Shown: in pieces, positions 18,858 through 30,227 of the stretch
How positions within the stretch are numbered: the stretch's first letter is position 1
Layout: the number at the start of each line of letters is the position of its first letter
Translations under genes and position numbers: made by a program
DNA from: Aureimonas glaciei
GTDB taxonomy: Bacteria; Pseudomonadota; Alphaproteobacteria; Rhizobiales; Rhizobiaceae
Length of the DNA stretch: 64,000 nt
Direction of reading: 5' to 3'
Assembly: GCF_014643375.1 (NCBI RefSeq)
Contig: NZ_BMJJ01000002.1
Coordinates: 248,345-312,344, forward strand
The notes under the pieces: model-generated
What the model saw: only the letters and a program-made list of their open reading frames with translations
Database searches by the model: none
What the model was told of the DNA's origin: nothing

Positions 18858-20162
18858 ATGAAGTTTGATTTTAAGGCGGCACTGGCCGCCATCGCCCTCC
18901 TGCTCGGCGCGCCGTTGGCGCCGGCCAGTGCGGCCATCAACATCGACATCACCAGCGGCAACGTCGATCCCTTGCCGATCGCCATCAACCAGTTCCAGGC
19001 CAAGGGTCAGGTCGGCGGACAGATCACCGAGGTGGTCAATGCCGACCTGAAGCGCTCGGGCCTGTTCGCCCCGATCGACCCCTCCGCCTTCATCCAGAAG
19101 GACCTCGGCCCCGACGCGGCGCCGCGCTTTGCCGACTGGACGGTCATCAACGCCCAGGCGATCGTCACCGGCAAGGTCACGCCGGAGGCCGACGGCCGCC
19201 TGCGCGTCGAGTTCCGCCTGTGGGACACGTTTGCCGGCACGCAGCTAGACGGCCAGCAGTTCTACACCACGCCCGACAACTGGCGCCGTGTCGCCCACAT
19301 CATCTCCGACGCCATCTACGAGCGGCTGACCGGCGAAAAGGGCTATTTCGACACGCGCGTCGTTTTCGTTTCCGAGAGCGGACCCAAGACCAAGCGCGTC
19401 AAGCGTCTCGCCATCATGGACCAGGACGGCGCCAATGTGAGCTATCTCTCCGACGGCAGCGACCTGGTGCTGACCCCGCGCTTCTCGCCGAGCCGCCAGG
19501 AAATCACCTACATGTCCTTCGGCAAGTCGGAGCCGCGGGTCTACCTGCTGCAGCTCGAGACCGGCCAGCGCGAAGTCGTCGGCAACTTTCCCGGCATGAC
19601 GTTCGCGCCGCGCTTCTCGCCCGACGGGCAGAAGGTGGTGATGAGCCTGCAGCAGGACGGCAACGCCAATCTCTACGCCATGGACCTGCGCTCGCGCGCC
19701 ACGACGCGCCTGACCTCGACCACCGCCATCGACACCTCGCCGTCCTTCTCGCCCGACGGCGCCCGCATCGTCTTCGAAAGCGATCGCGGCGGCCGACCGC
19801 AGCTCTACGTCATGGGCGCGGACGGCGGCGGGCAGCAGCGCATCTCCTTCGGCGACGGTTCCTATTCGACGCCGGTCTGGTCGCCCCGCGGCGATCTTAT
19901 CGCCTTCACCAAGCAGAGCGGTGGCCAGTTCCAGATCGGCGTCATGCGCCCGGACGGCTCGGGCGAACGCATCCTGACTTCCGGCTTCCACAATGAGGGG
20001 CCGACCTGGGCGCCGAATGGCCGCGTGCTGATGTTCTTCCGCGATCCGCAGGGCGGCACCGGACCGCAGCTCTATTCGATCGATCTGACCGGCCGCAACG
20101 AGCAGAAGGTGGCGACGCCGGGCTATGCGTCCGATCCTGCCTGGTCGCCCTCGCGCGAGTAG
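18858..20162 (+). CDS. tolB: Tol-Pal system periplasmic protein TolB
   Basis: A 434-residue periplasmic protein with a signal peptide ([19 protein letters not shown]) and a short N-terminal Pal/TolA-binding segment, an alpha/beta domain and a six-bladed beta-propeller. Propeller repeats are visible as [38 protein letters not shown] and [11 protein letters not shown]. It cycles between Pal and the outer membrane under TolA control. Confidence 0.95.
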   Translation: MKFDFKAALAAIALLLGAPLAPASAAINIDITSGNVDPLPIAINQFQAKGQVGGQITEVVNADLKRSGLFAPIDPSAFIQKDLGPDAAPRFADWTVINAQAIVTGKVTPEADGRLRVEFRLWDTFAGTQLDGQQFYTTPDNWRRVAHIISDAIYERLTGEKGYFDTRVVFVSESGPKTKRVKRLAIMDQDGANVSYLSDGSDLVLTPRFSPSRQEITYMSFGKSEPRVYLLQLETGQREVVGNFPGMTFAPRFSPDGQKVVMSLQQDGNANLYAMDLRSRATTRLTSTTAIDTSPSFSPDGARIVFESDRGGRPQLYVMGADGGGQQRISFGDGSYSTPVWSPRGDLIAFTKQSGGQFQIGVMRPDGSGERILTSGFHNEGPTWAPNGRVLMFFRDPQGGTGPQLYSIDLTGRNEQKVATPGYASDPAWSPSRE

Positions 20163-20422
20163 CGGCGCCGGACGCCGCGCACGGCGGCGCCGGAACCCAC
20201 TGATGCCGCACGGCAACAAGCCGGCGGCGAAACGACTGTGCTCGGCGGCCGCCCGCCGAAACGCACAACTTCGCCACCTTCGCGACTCAAAGTTTCGATG
20301 GCACGAAACGAGATGAGACCTCTTCCCGACCGGCGCATGGTTTCCGTGTGTTTACTTCGCCTTAAGGCTGGTCAGGGTAAATGTCCCGTAACACCAACTT
20401 ATCGACTTTGAAGGAGCTGGCC

Positions 20423-20965
20423 ATGAGCCGGATCGCCGTATTGGCCCATAGCCGCATCGCACTTGCCCTGATGGCCGCCCTCGCCGTGGCCGGCTGCGCG
20501 AAGAAGAATGGCGGCCTGCCCGACAATGCCGGCGGCCTCGGCCTTGGCGGCGCTGGCGGCCTTGGTGGCGCCGGTGGCGTCGGCGGCTCCGCCGCGCCCG
20601 GCACCAGCCAGGACTTCACCGTCAATGTCGGCGACCGCATCTTCTTCGACACCGATTCCTCGGTCGTTCGTGCCGATGCACAGCAGACCCTGACGGCCCA
20701 GGCGCGCTGGCTGAACCAGTACTCGCAGTACTCGATCACGGTCGAAGGCCATGCCGACGAGCGTGGAACCCGCGAATACAACCTGGCGCTGGGCGCCCGC
20801 CGCGCCGCCGCGACGCGCGACTATCTGGTGCGCCAGGGCGTCGCTTCCGGCCGTATGCGGACGATCTCCTACGGCAAGGAACGCCCGGTCGCCGTCTGCG
20901 ACGACATTTCTTGCTGGTCGCAGAACCGCCGCGCCGTGACGGTCCTGAACGGCGCCGGCAGCTAA
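20423..20965 (+). CDS. pal: Peptidoglycan-associated lipoprotein Pal
   Basis: A 180-residue outer-membrane lipoprotein. The lipobox VAGC is at about residues 22-25, followed by a Gly-rich linker (LGGAGGLGGAGGVGG). The C-terminal OmpA-like domain has FFDTDSSVV, TVEGHADERGTREYNLALG and VRTI-type turns that hold meso-diaminopimelate. The ATG at 20423 is preceded by AAGGAG; an in-frame start at 20381 would place charged residues before the signal. It tethers the outer membrane to peptidoglycan and binds TolB. Confidence 0.95.
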   Translation: MSRIAVLAHSRIALALMAALAVAGCAKKNGGLPDNAGGLGLGGAGGLGGAGGVGGSAAPGTSQDFTVNVGDRIFFDTDSSVVRADAQQTLTAQARWLNQYSQYSITVEGHADERGTREYNLALGARRAAATRDYLVRQGVASGRMRTISYGKERPVAVCDDISCWSQNRRAVTVLNGAGS

Positions 20966-21000
20966 GCGCCGGCTCCACCCCCCTCCATCGCATGACGTCG

Positions 21001-21025
21001 GCGGCCCTTCGGGGCCGCTTTCGTT
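21001..21025 (+). terminator. Hairpin terminator after pal
   Basis: GCGGCCC (21001-21007), a TTCG loop and GGGCCGC (21012-21018), followed by TTTCGTTT. It separates pal from cpoB, so cpoB needs read-through or its own promoter in the following 170 bp. Confidence 0.7.
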
Positions 21026-21195
21026 TGCCCGGAGCCACCCCGAAGGGCGCGCCGGCGAATCACCTTTCGCCGCCGGGATCGGCGGGCGGCACACTTTGGC
21101 CGCACTGCCTTGTCCATGCTGGCAGGCTGGCGCCCGCTCGCGTAAAGGAGGTGCGATGCGACCCTCTGTGACCTGCGAAAGAGGACATTGTACAA

Positions 21196-22149
21196 ATGAG
21201 ACTGCTGACCCTGATCCGCTCGACGACGACGGCGGCTCTTCTGATGACGGCCGCGCTTCCGGCCCATGCGCTGACGCTGCCCTTTGAGTTCGGCGGCGCG
21301 GCCGCGCAGAACCGCCAGGCACTGCCGGCCGAGGACAGGGCCCCCGTGCTCTATGCCCAGGCCAGCGACCCGGTGCAGCGCATCAACCAGCTCGAGGAAG
21401 ACAACCGCCGGCTGAACGGCAAGCTGGAGGAACTCTCCTTCCAGGTCCTGCAGCTGCAGGAACAGCTGCGCAAGGCGCAGGAAGACAACGAGTTCCGCTT
21501 CCAGGAACTCGAAAGCGGCAACGGCAAGCGGACCGATGCGTCACCGGCCCCGGCGGCCGCACCGACGCAGAGCGCCGAACTGCCGCCCGCGGCGCCGGCC
21601 GCATCGGCGCCCCCGCCGCAGGTCGCGGCGCCATCGTCCGGCGGCAGCGGCGACGAGATCGGCGGATTGCTCTCCGGCGGTCTCGACACTTCGGGCATCG
21701 GCGGTGCCGCCGCGGCCCCGACGGCGCCGGCCGCGGGATCCTCGACCGTCGCTTCGGTTCGCCCGGGCAGCGAGGGCGAACTCTACGGCCTGGCCTACAA
21801 TTATATGCTGGCTGGCGACTACAATCTGGCCGAGAACGCCTTCCGCCAGTACGCCGACACCTATCCCGACGCGGCCGATGCGCCGGACGCACAGTACTGG
21901 CTGGGCGAGAGCCTGTTCCAGCAGGCGAAATACACCGATGCGGCCGAGGTTTTCCTGACTGCCCAGAAGAAGCATCCCAAGAGCCCGAAAGCGCCGGAGA
22001 TGATGCTGAAGCTCGGCATGTCGCTGGCCAAGCTCGACAACCGCGAGACCGCCTGCGTCACCTTCAAGGAAGTCTCCAAGCGCTATCCCCAGATGAGCGC
22101 CAGCGTGAAGAAGAAGCTGCAGGCGGAAGCGGCCGCCAACAACTGCTGA
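21196..22149 (+). CDS. cpoB: Tol-Pal coordinator CpoB (YbgF)
   Basis: A 317-residue periplasmic protein: signal peptide (residues 1-27, ending ALPAHA), an N-terminal coiled coil (about 57-95, INQLEEDNRRLNGKLEEL), a Pro/Ala/Gly linker, and three C-terminal TPR repeats (YNYMLAGDYNLAENAF, YWLGESLFQQAKYTDAAEVF, LKLGMSLAKLDNRETACVTF). CpoB links PBP1B peptidoglycan synthesis with Tol-driven constriction. Its TGA (22147-22149) overlaps the probable CTG start of tilS. Confidence 0.93.
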   Translation: MRLLTLIRSTTTAALLMTAALPAHALTLPFEFGGAAAQNRQALPAEDRAPVLYAQASDPVQRINQLEEDNRRLNGKLEELSFQVLQLQEQLRKAQEDNEFRFQELESGNGKRTDASPAPAAAPTQSAELPPAAPAASAPPPQVAAPSSGGSGDEIGGLLSGGLDTSGIGGAAAAPTAPAAGSSTVASVRPGSEGELYGLAYNYMLAGDYNLAENAFRQYADTYPDAADAPDAQYWLGESLFQQAKYTDAAEVFLTAQKKHPKSPKAPEMMLKLGMSLAKLDNRETACVTFKEVSKRYPQMSASVKKKLQAEAAANNC

Positions 22150-23456
22150 CGGCAGAGCGCCCGACCGCCGCGACCGCCGACACGCTCGCGCGCTGTCTGG
22201 AGCGCAGCCTGGCGCGCCTCGAGGGGAAGGCACGCACCGTCGTCCTCGCGGTTTCCGGTGGCCCGGACTCGCTGGCCCTCCTGCAGGCGGCCGCACGATA
22301 CCGCTGTCCCGCGTCCCCCACCGCCTTCCACGTCGTCACCATCGATCACGGCCTGCGCGCCCGATCGTCCGCCGAAGCGGCCGACGTCGGCGCCGTGGCG
22401 CGGGCTTTCGGCCTGCCGCATTCGGTCCGCCGGTGGACGGACGCTTCGCCTGCCGGCAATTTGCAGGGCAGGGCGCGCGACGCGCGCTACGCTTTGCTGA
22501 TCCAGGCGGCACGCGATCTCCGGGCGGAGGCGGTGATGACCGGCCATCACCAGGACGATCAGATCGAGACGCATTTCCTCGCCGAAGCCCGGCATGCCGG
22601 AGACCGAGGCCTCGCCGGAATGCGCGCGCAGCGTGCGCTCGCCCCGGGACTCGTGCTGCTGCGTCCCTTCCTCGATATTCCCGGCCCCGTGCTGAAGGCA
22701 TCGCTCGGCAGCCACCCGGCGGTCGACGATCCCAGCAACCGCGATCCCCGCTTCGACCGGGCCCGGCTTCGCCAAGCGCTGGCCGTCTGCGCCTTCGACC
22801 GCGACGCCGTGCTGGCCGCCATCGCCCGCCATGCCGCGGCGCGCGATGCGGCCGATCGACGGCTGAGCGACTGTCTGCGGGCCTTCGGGGCCGATCGGAA
22901 GCTTGCCGTCCGGCCCGTCGGGACCGTCGAGATCGATCGGCAGGCGCTGGCGACCCTCGCACCCGAGACGGCCGCCGATCTCCTCGCCCGAATTCTTCGC
23001 GCCGTCGGCGGCGGCGACTATCCGCCGCAGCATGCGGCCAGGGCGCGTCTGTGGGCGCGGCTGAGCGAGGACAACCCGTCGCCCGTTGCCGCTACGCTCG
23101 GCGGCGTCGCGGTCCGCGGCGACCGGACGCTGCACTTCGCCCGCGAGTTCGGGCGCGCCGGGCCGATGGGCGTGACGGTGACGGGCCCGGCGCCGACGCT
23201 GTTCGACGGGCGCTTCGACGTCGACACCGCCGGCCTCGAAGACCAGGCCGTCCTTCTCGTGCCGCTCGGCCGCCTCGGTCGCGGCAACGCCATCGAAAAA
23301 ACCCTGCCTGTCGCTCTCGATGCGGCAGGGCGCCCGATCGCCGCGCCGGCCTGCCTGCATGCCAAGCTCGGACCCGGCGTCGGTACGCTGGCGCTGCAAG
23401 AGCGCCTGTCGTGGCGTCTTCAGGCCGATCTTCCCTCCCACTCGGCGAGCGCGTAA
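22146..23456 (+). CDS. tilS: tRNA(Ile)-lysidine synthetase TilS, non-standard start
   Basis: An essential N-type ATP pyrophosphatase that converts C34 of tRNA-Ile(CAU) to lysidine. The PP-loop SGGPDSLAL, the following TIDHGLR and the TGHHQDDQIETHFL block are intact, so translation must begin before position 22256. In that frame there is no ATG, GTG or TTG between the P-loop and the previous gene; the first GTG is at 22395, inside the catalytic domain. The best candidate is the CTG at 22146, whose last two bases plus the next A form the cpoB stop (CTGA), giving 436 residues. Re-initiation after cpoB is the simplest reading. Confidence 0.85.
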   Translation: MTAERPTAATADTLARCLERSLARLEGKARTVVLAVSGGPDSLALLQAAARYRCPASPTAFHVVTIDHGLRARSSAEAADVGAVARAFGLPHSVRRWTDASPAGNLQGRARDARYALLIQAARDLRAEAVMTGHHQDDQIETHFLAEARHAGDRGLAGMRAQRALAPGLVLLRPFLDIPGPVLKASLGSHPAVDDPSNRDPRFDRARLRQALAVCAFDRDAVLAAIARHAAARDAADRRLSDCLRAFGADRKLAVRPVGTVEIDRQALATLAPETAADLLARILRAVGGGDYPPQHAARARLWARLSEDNPSPVAATLGGVAVRGDRTLHFAREFGRAGPMGVTVTGPAPTLFDGRFDVDTAGLEDQAVLLVPLGRLGRGNAIEKTLPVALDAAGRPIAAPACLHAKLGPGVGTLALQERLSWRLQADLPSHSASA

Positions 23457-23616
23457 AGTACCGGCGCCTGCGACTCGGGCCGTCGATTAACCCCGGATAC
23501 GCAAATCGCCGCAAAAGCGCCCGACGCGGTTGGCAAGCTGCAGCCGTGCACCTATCTTCGATCCAGCCGGTGTGGCGAAAAGTCGATTGCCAGCGGCGCG
23601 GATGTCAGGACCTCAT

Positions 23617-25548
<1,932 letters not shown>

Positions 25549-25573
25549 CGCCGGTCTCTATCCCGACGTGTTG

Positions 25574-25600
25574 AAGGCGGCCCGGTCGGGCCGCCTTTTT
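25574..25600 (+). terminator. Rho-independent terminator of the ftsH transcript
   Basis: A 10-bp GC-rich stem AAGGCGGCCC (25574-25583) / GGGCCGCCTT (25588-25597), GGTC loop, followed by TTT and CG. Confidence 0.88.
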
Positions 25601-25624
25601 CGTTGGCGGTCATGTCGGATCGGC

Positions 25625-25661
25625 AGCGGGACATCTGATGTCCCGCTGACATTCTTTTTTA
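25625..25661 (+). terminator. Second hairpin or operator between ftsH and glmM
   Basis: AGCGGGACATC (25625-25635) and GATGTCCCGCT (25637-25647) are perfect inverted copies around one base; the stem is followed by GACATTC and a T-run. As RNA it is a 9-bp stem with a TCTGA loop and could terminate; as DNA the near-continuous dyad would suit a repressor of glmM, whose ATG is 88 bp downstream. Confidence 0.55.
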
Positions 25662-25734
25662 CTTTTTCGGGCATCATCTGCGCACTAAGGAGGCCGTGCG
25701 GGCCGTCGGCAGATATTGTTCTCAAGGGATTGCC

Positions 25735-27084
25735 ATGCGTAGAAAATTCTTCGGCACCGACGGCATCCGGGGCACCGCCAACAGCTCTTTGATGAATGCC
25801 GAGATCGCGATGAAGGTCGGCATGGCCGCCGGCATCGCCTTCCGGCGCGGCGATTACCGCCACCGGGTGGTGATCGGCAAGGATACGCGGCTCTCCGGCT
25901 ACATGATCGAGCCGGCTCTGTGCGCCGGCTTCACCTCGGTCGGCATGGACGTCCTGATGCTCGGGCCGATGCCGACGCCGGCTGTCGCCATGCTCACCCG
26001 CTCGATGCGCGCCGACCTCGGCGTGATGATCTCCGCCTCGCACAATCCCTTCGAGGACAACGGCATCAAGCTGTTCGGACCGGACGGCTACAAGCTGTCG
26101 GACGAGGTCGAGATGGAGATCGAGAAGCTGATCGGCGAGGACATGTCCTCGCAGCTCGCCATGGGGGACCGGCTCGGGCGAGCCAAGCGCTACGACGATG
26201 GCGGGCGCGACCGCTACATCGAATTTGCCAAGCGCACTTTGCCGAAGACGCTGACGCTGGACGGTCTGCGCATCGTCATCGATTGCGCCAACGGGGCGGC
26301 CTACAAGGTGGCGCCGGAAGTGCTGTGGGAACTGGGCGCCGAAGTCGTGCGCATCGGCGTCGAGCCGAACGGCACCAACATCAACCTCGACTGCGGCTCG
26401 ACCAGTCCGGCGGCTCTGTCGGCGAAGGTGAGGGAAGTGCGCGCCGACATCGGCATCGCTCTCGATGGCGACGCCGACCGGCTGATCATCGTCGACGAGA
26501 ACGGCGACATCGTCGACGGCGACCAGCTGATGGCGGTGATCGCCGAATCCTGGGCCGAGGACGGGCGGCTGGCGGCCGGCGGCATCGTCGCCACCATCAT
26601 GTCCAATCTCGGCCTGGAACGCTTCCTCGGCGAACGCGGCCTGCAGCTGGCCCGGACCAAGGTCGGCGACCGCCATGTCGTCGAGCACATGCGCGAGCAC
26701 GGCTACAATGTCGGCGGCGAGCAGTCCGGCCACATCATCCTGTCCGACTACGGCACGACCGGAGACGGGCTGATCTCCGCGCTGCAGGTGCTGGCCGTGG
26801 TGCGCAAGACGGGGGGCCTCGTGTCGGAGGTCTGCCGCAAGTTCGAGCCGGTGCCGCAGGTGCTGAAGAATGTTCGTTTTTCCGGCGGCGAGCCGCTGGA
26901 GAAGATGCCGGTGCAGTCCGCGATCACCTCCGGGCGGGAGCGTCTGGGCAAGGGCGGCCGGCTGGTCATCCGCCCCTCGGGCACCGAGCCGCTGATCCGG
27001 GTCATGGCCGAAGGCGACGATCTTGTGCTGGTGCGCAGCGTCGTCGACGACATCGTCGGCGCCCTGACCCAGGCCGCCGCCTGA
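25735..27084 (+). CDS. glmM: Phosphoglucosamine mutase GlmM
   Basis: A 449-residue cytosolic enzyme converting glucosamine-6-phosphate to glucosamine-1-phosphate for UDP-GlcNAc, the precursor of peptidoglycan and LPS. It shows [11 protein letters not shown] at the N-terminus, the phospho-serine loop [11 protein letters not shown] (active Ser102), the metal site DGDADR, GGEQSGH and the phosphate-binding [12 protein letters not shown]. The ATG at 25735 follows AAGGGATTGCC. The gene order ftsH-glmM is standard for the order. Confidence 0.96.
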   Translation: MRRKFFGTDGIRGTANSSLMNAEIAMKVGMAAGIAFRRGDYRHRVVIGKDTRLSGYMIEPALCAGFTSVGMDVLMLGPMPTPAVAMLTRSMRADLGVMISASHNPFEDNGIKLFGPDGYKLSDEVEMEIEKLIGEDMSSQLAMGDRLGRAKRYDDGGRDRYIEFAKRTLPKTLTLDGLRIVIDCANGAAYKVAPEVLWELGAEVVRIGVEPNGTNINLDCGSTSPAALSAKVREVRADIGIALDGDADRLIIVDENGDIVDGDQLMAVIAESWAEDGRLAAGGIVATIMSNLGLERFLGERGLQLARTKVGDRHVVEHMREHGYNVGGEQSGHIILSDYGTTGDGLISALQVLAVVRKTGGLVSEVCRKFEPVPQVLKNVRFSGGEPLEKMPVQSAITSGRERLGKGGRLVIRPSGTEPLIRVMAEGDDLVLVRSVVDDIVGALTQAAA

Positions 27085-27501
27085 TCCGAAACGCATACCT
27101 CAGGACCATGGCGCCGCGATCGCGTTGGCGGCTTCGGCTTCCCCGGGCCTGACCCCCGGCGCCAAGGCGGCGCAGTTCATGACAGCACCCGGCGCACCGA
27201 GCGCCCGTTGTCGCGCTGCCGCATGGTCCGGAGGACGGCGCGCGCCGGCCTCTTCAACACTTCGTGAGCCAACCCCCACAGCCAGCCGCCCATGATCAGT
27301 CGATGAGGCCTCGGCGCACGCCGACTTGCTGCCAGCAGCGGCGGGCCGGGACTTATTTTCCTGGCTATAGTTTCCGTTTCGTCAACCGACACGGTTAAGA
27401 ATCAGGGTTAATCATCGCTTAAGTTTTGTCGTTCAGATTGAAAACAGGTTCGGGCGGGCACGCTCCGAAGAGATCAGAGCGAACAAAAGAGAGCGAAGAC
27501 A
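27085..27501. other. Intergenic region between glmM and the outer-membrane barrel gene
   Basis: About 417 bp. The left half is GC-rich and holds an unconvincing leftward frame (see rejected items); the right half (27360-27500) is AT-richer and carries several TTAA elements and the presumed promoter of the barrel gene. No RNA gene is recognised. Confidence 0.5.
27408..27422 (+). promoter_or_regulatory. CtrA-like box (TTAA-N7-TTAA)
   Basis: TTAA at 27408-27411 and 27419-27422, spaced by seven bases, match the half-site pattern bound by the cell-cycle regulator CtrA in alphaproteobacteria. A further TTAA lies at 27395. The site is 80 bp upstream of the outer-membrane protein start, a sensible promoter distance. 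Confidence 0.4.
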
Positions 27502-28368
27502 ATGATGAAAATTGTCAAACCCCTGCTGCTTACCGTGACGGCCCTCGTCGCGTTCTCCCACGGGTCGCTGGCGGCCGACCTGATCGAGCCCGTCTACGAG
27601 GAAGTGCCCGAGATCGTTCCCGTCGAGGTCGGCTCCGGCTGGTACCTGCGCGGCGACGTCTCCTACGACTTCAAGAGCGATCTCGACGCCAGCTACCGGA
27701 CCTTCGGTCCGGTCGGTTGCCCGGGCGGTTGCGGAATCGACCCGACCTACGACGATCAGGACTATGACGGCTTCGAGATCGACTCGGGCGCCAATGTCGG
27801 CGTCGGCTTCGGCTACCAGTTCACCGACTATTTCCGCGGCGACCTGACCGCGCATTACTGGCAGGCGGACGTCAAGGGCGACGACCGGGGCGGTTTCGGC
27901 ATCGATTGCTACGGCAATGTGATCACCGACGCGGAGTGCCGCTCGGAGGACAGCTCGAAGATCTCGGCCTGGGAATTGATGGCCAACGCCTATGTCGACC
28001 TCGGCACCTTCGCCGGCTTCACTCCCTACGTCGGCGCGGGCGTCGGTGCCGTCCACGTGAAGTACGACGATTTCACCAACACCTCCTACAGCGTCTACGA
28101 CGGCGTCGACGGCGCGGTGGCCTACAGCGCCACGCACCCCGGCGAGTCCGACTGGCGCTTCGCCTACGCCCTGATGGCCGGCGCGTCCTACGACCTGACG
28201 CACAGCCTGAAGCTCGACGTCGGCTATCGCTACGTCAATGTCGACGAGGGCGACATGTTCGGCTTCGACAGCTACACGGCCGGCTTCGGCGCCGCGGGCG
28301 CCCAGGGCAAGGACGACGGCTTCGACCGCCACACCATCCAGGCCGGCCTGCGCTACTCCCTGTTCTAG
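27502..28368 (+). CDS. Outer-membrane beta-barrel protein (Omp25/31-like)
   Basis: A 288-residue exported protein: signal peptide (LLLTVTALVAFSHGSLAA, cleavage before DLIEP near residue 25), then alternating beta strands such as GWYLRGDVSYDFKSDL, GVGFGYQFTDYFRGDLTAHYW and LKLDVGYRYVNV, ending in the barrel-assembly signal RYSLF with terminal phenylalanine. This is the Brucella/Rhizobium LOMP family of small eight-stranded barrels. It is strongly acidic in loops. Transcription probably starts within the CtrA-like region upstream and ends at the 28391 hairpin. Confidence 0.9.
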   Translation: MMKIVKPLLLTVTALVAFSHGSLAADLIEPVYEEVPEIVPVEVGSGWYLRGDVSYDFKSDLDASYRTFGPVGCPGGCGIDPTYDDQDYDGFEIDSGANVGVGFGYQFTDYFRGDLTAHYWQADVKGDDRGGFGIDCYGNVITDAECRSEDSSKISAWELMANAYVDLGTFAGFTPYVGAGVGAVHVKYDDFTNTSYSVYDGVDGAVAYSATHPGESDWRFAYALMAGASYDLTHSLKLDVGYRYVNVDEGDMFGFDSYTAGFGAAGAQGKDDGFDRHTIQAGLRYSLF

Positions 28369-28390
28369 GCGCAGCCCCCAACCTCGATCT

Positions 28391-28430
28391 GACAAGGCCG
28401 GCGGGAGCGATCCCGCCGGCCTTGTCGTCT
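28391..28430 (+). terminator. Long hairpin after the barrel gene
   Basis: A 16-bp perfect stem, 28391-28406 (GACAAGGCCGGCGGGA) with 28411-28426, and a GCGA loop. The U-tract is poor (GTCT). Confidence 0.75.
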
Positions 28431-28479
28431 GGGATGCCGGCCATCGATCGTGTCGCGAAGCAAAAATCCCGCTTGACCA

Positions 28480-28554
28480 AACGGCGTCGGAGGCCTAGCC
28501 CCATGGATGGGACACATCCCCCCAACGGGATGCAATCTATCTGTGAGGATAGCC
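28480..28554 (+). promoter_or_regulatory. serC leader element (serC RNA motif)
   Basis: The 75 nt before serC resemble the serC RNA motif described upstream of serC in alphaproteobacteria. A first hairpin GGGA/TCCC (28509-28520) can be replaced by CATCCC/GGGATG (28515-28520 with 28527-28532). A second hairpin CTATC (28537-28541) / GATAG (28548-28552) encloses GAGGA, the ribosome binding site, directly before the ATG. This suggests control of translation initiation. The ligand or protein that acts on this motif is not established. Confidence 0.65.
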
Positions 28555-29730
28555 ATGACGACCACGACAAAGCCGGACCTGCGTCCGCAAAATCCCCGAT
28601 TCTCTTCCGGCCCCTGCGCCAAGCGACCCGGCTGGTCGCTCGCCGCGCTCGAAGATGCCGCGCTCGGGCGCTCGCATCGCGCCAAGGTCGGAAAATCCAA
28701 GCTGCAACAGGCCATCGACGAGACGCGCGAGATTCTCGGCGTGCCCGCCGACTACCGCATCGCCATCGTCCCGGCCTCCGATACCGGCGCGGTCGAAATG
28801 GCCATGTGGTCGCTGCTCGGCGCCCGCGGCACCGACCTCGTCGCCTGGGAATCGTTCGGCGCGGGCTGGGTCACCGACGCGGTGAAGCAGCTGAAGCTCT
28901 CCGACGTGCGCACCCTCGAAGCCGGCTATGGCGACATCGTCGATTTGGCCACCGTCGACTTCGACCGCGACGTCGTCTTCACCTGGAACGGCACGACCTC
29001 CGGCGTGCGCCTTCCCAATGGCGATGCCATCCCGGCCGACCGCCAGGGCCTCACCATCTGTGACGCGACCTCGGCCGCCTTCGCCCAGGACCTGCCCTAC
29101 GACAAGCTCGATGTCGTCACCTTCTCCTGGCAGAAAGTGCTCGGCGGCGAAGCGGCGCACGGCATGCTGATCCTCAGCCCCCGTGCCGTCGAACGGTTGC
29201 TCACCTACAAGCCGGCCTGGCCACTGCCGAAAATCTTTCGCATGACCTCCGGCGGCAAGCTGATCGAGGGCCTGTTCAAGGGCGAGACGATCAACACGCC
29301 GTCGATGCTCTGCGTCGAGGACTATCTGGATGCCCTCGGCTGGGCGAAGTCCGTCGGTGGGCTCGACGGCCTGAAGGCCCGGGCCGACGCCAATCTCGCG
29401 GTGATCGAGCGCTTCGTCGAGAAGAATTCCTGGCTCGGCTTCCTTGCCACGTCGAAGGAAATCCGCTCCAACACCTCCGTCTGCCTGCAGTTCGTGGATC
29501 CCGCGATCGTCGCGCTGCCGGCCGACGCGCAGGAAGCCTTCGCCAAGGGCGTCGTGGCGCTCCTGGAGAAGGAGGGCGTCGCCCTCGACATCGGCGCCTA
29601 CCGCGACGCGCCGCCCGGCCTGCGCATCTGGTGCGGCGCCACCGTCGAGGCCTCGGACCTCGAGGCGTTGATGCCCTGGCTCGCCTATGCCTACGCGGCT
29701 GAGAAGGCGACGCTGGCACAGGCGGCGTAG
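28555..29730 (+). CDS. serC: Phosphoserine aminotransferase SerC
   Basis: A 391-residue PLP enzyme of the alphaproteobacterial SerC type, making 3-phosphoserine from 3-phosphohydroxypyruvate and glutamate. The N-terminus has [15 protein letters not shown], the cofactor lysine is in [10 protein letters not shown] near residue 197, and the C-terminus contains [15 protein letters not shown]. The ATG at 28555 follows GAGGATAGCC within the leader hairpin; an upstream in-frame start at 28507 would translate the leader. With serA it supplies serine, which in serine-cycle methylotrophs is also the C1 acceptor product. Confidence 0.95.
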   Translation: MTTTTKPDLRPQNPRFSSGPCAKRPGWSLAALEDAALGRSHRAKVGKSKLQQAIDETREILGVPADYRIAIVPASDTGAVEMAMWSLLGARGTDLVAWESFGAGWVTDAVKQLKLSDVRTLEAGYGDIVDLATVDFDRDVVFTWNGTTSGVRLPNGDAIPADRQGLTICDATSAAFAQDLPYDKLDVVTFSWQKVLGGEAAHGMLILSPRAVERLLTYKPAWPLPKIFRMTSGGKLIEGLFKGETINTPSMLCVEDYLDALGWAKSVGGLDGLKARADANLAVIERFVEKNSWLGFLATSKEIRSNTSVCLQFVDPAIVALPADAQEAFAKGVVALLEKEGVALDIGAYRDAPPGLRIWCGATVEASDLEALMPWLAYAYAAEKATLAQAA

Positions 29731-29760
29731 GCCGGCGAGAGTCCCGGGGTCGGCACCGCC

Positions 29761-30213
29761 ATGCGGTTCTCGGATGGCGTTCGCGCCTTCATCGCCGACA
29801 CGCTGGCGCTCGTTGTGTTCTTCACCCTCACCAGCGGGATGAACGAGCGCTTCGTCGCCGGCATGGCCTGGGATGAGGTACTCGTCTCCCGGTCGATCGG
29901 CGCCGTGCTGATGGTGCTGACGGCGCGGCCCTATGGCCTTTGGCGGAGCTGGCTCCTGGCGAAGATCGATCCTTCCACGCAGTGGGGGAGCATGTTGGCC
30001 GATACGGCTGCCCTCTTGATCTTCCAGGTGCCGATCTACGTCGCCATCATCGTCGCCGGCGGCGCCGAGGGACAGGCGATCGTCCTCGGCACGCTCGGCT
30101 TCGCCGCCCTCATGCTGGTGCTCGGCCGCCCCTACGGACTCTGGCTCGATTTCGTCCGCCGGCTCTTCGGTCTCGAAGGCCCCGGACAGAAGCCCATGTC
30201 GCTCGGCGGCTGA
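29761..30213 (+). CDS. alaE: L-alanine exporter AlaE family protein
   Basis: A 150-residue inner-membrane protein with four hydrophobic segments. It aligns along its length with the AlaE pattern: an N-terminal FIADTLALVVFFT, GMAWDEVLVSRSIGAVLM, ARPYGLWRSW, LADTAALLIFQVPIYVAI and the repeated RPYGLWLDFVRRLF at the end. Escherichia coli AlaE exports L-alanine. It lies 30 bp after serC and before serA, so amino-acid export may be coordinated with serine synthesis. ATG at 29761. Confidence 0.85.
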   Translation: MRFSDGVRAFIADTLALVVFFTLTSGMNERFVAGMAWDEVLVSRSIGAVLMVLTARPYGLWRSWLLAKIDPSTQWGSMLADTAALLIFQVPIYVAIIVAGGAEGQAIVLGTLGFAALMLVLGRPYGLWLDFVRRLFGLEGPGQKPMSLGG

Positions 30214-30227
30214 TCCCAACGATCCCG

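Noticed and set aside
27177-27392. Leftward 71-codon frame between glmM and the barrel gene
   Set aside because: An internal ATG could give a 38-residue Trp/Arg-containing peptide, but there is no clear ribosome binding site and the composition looks like GC-driven open frame.
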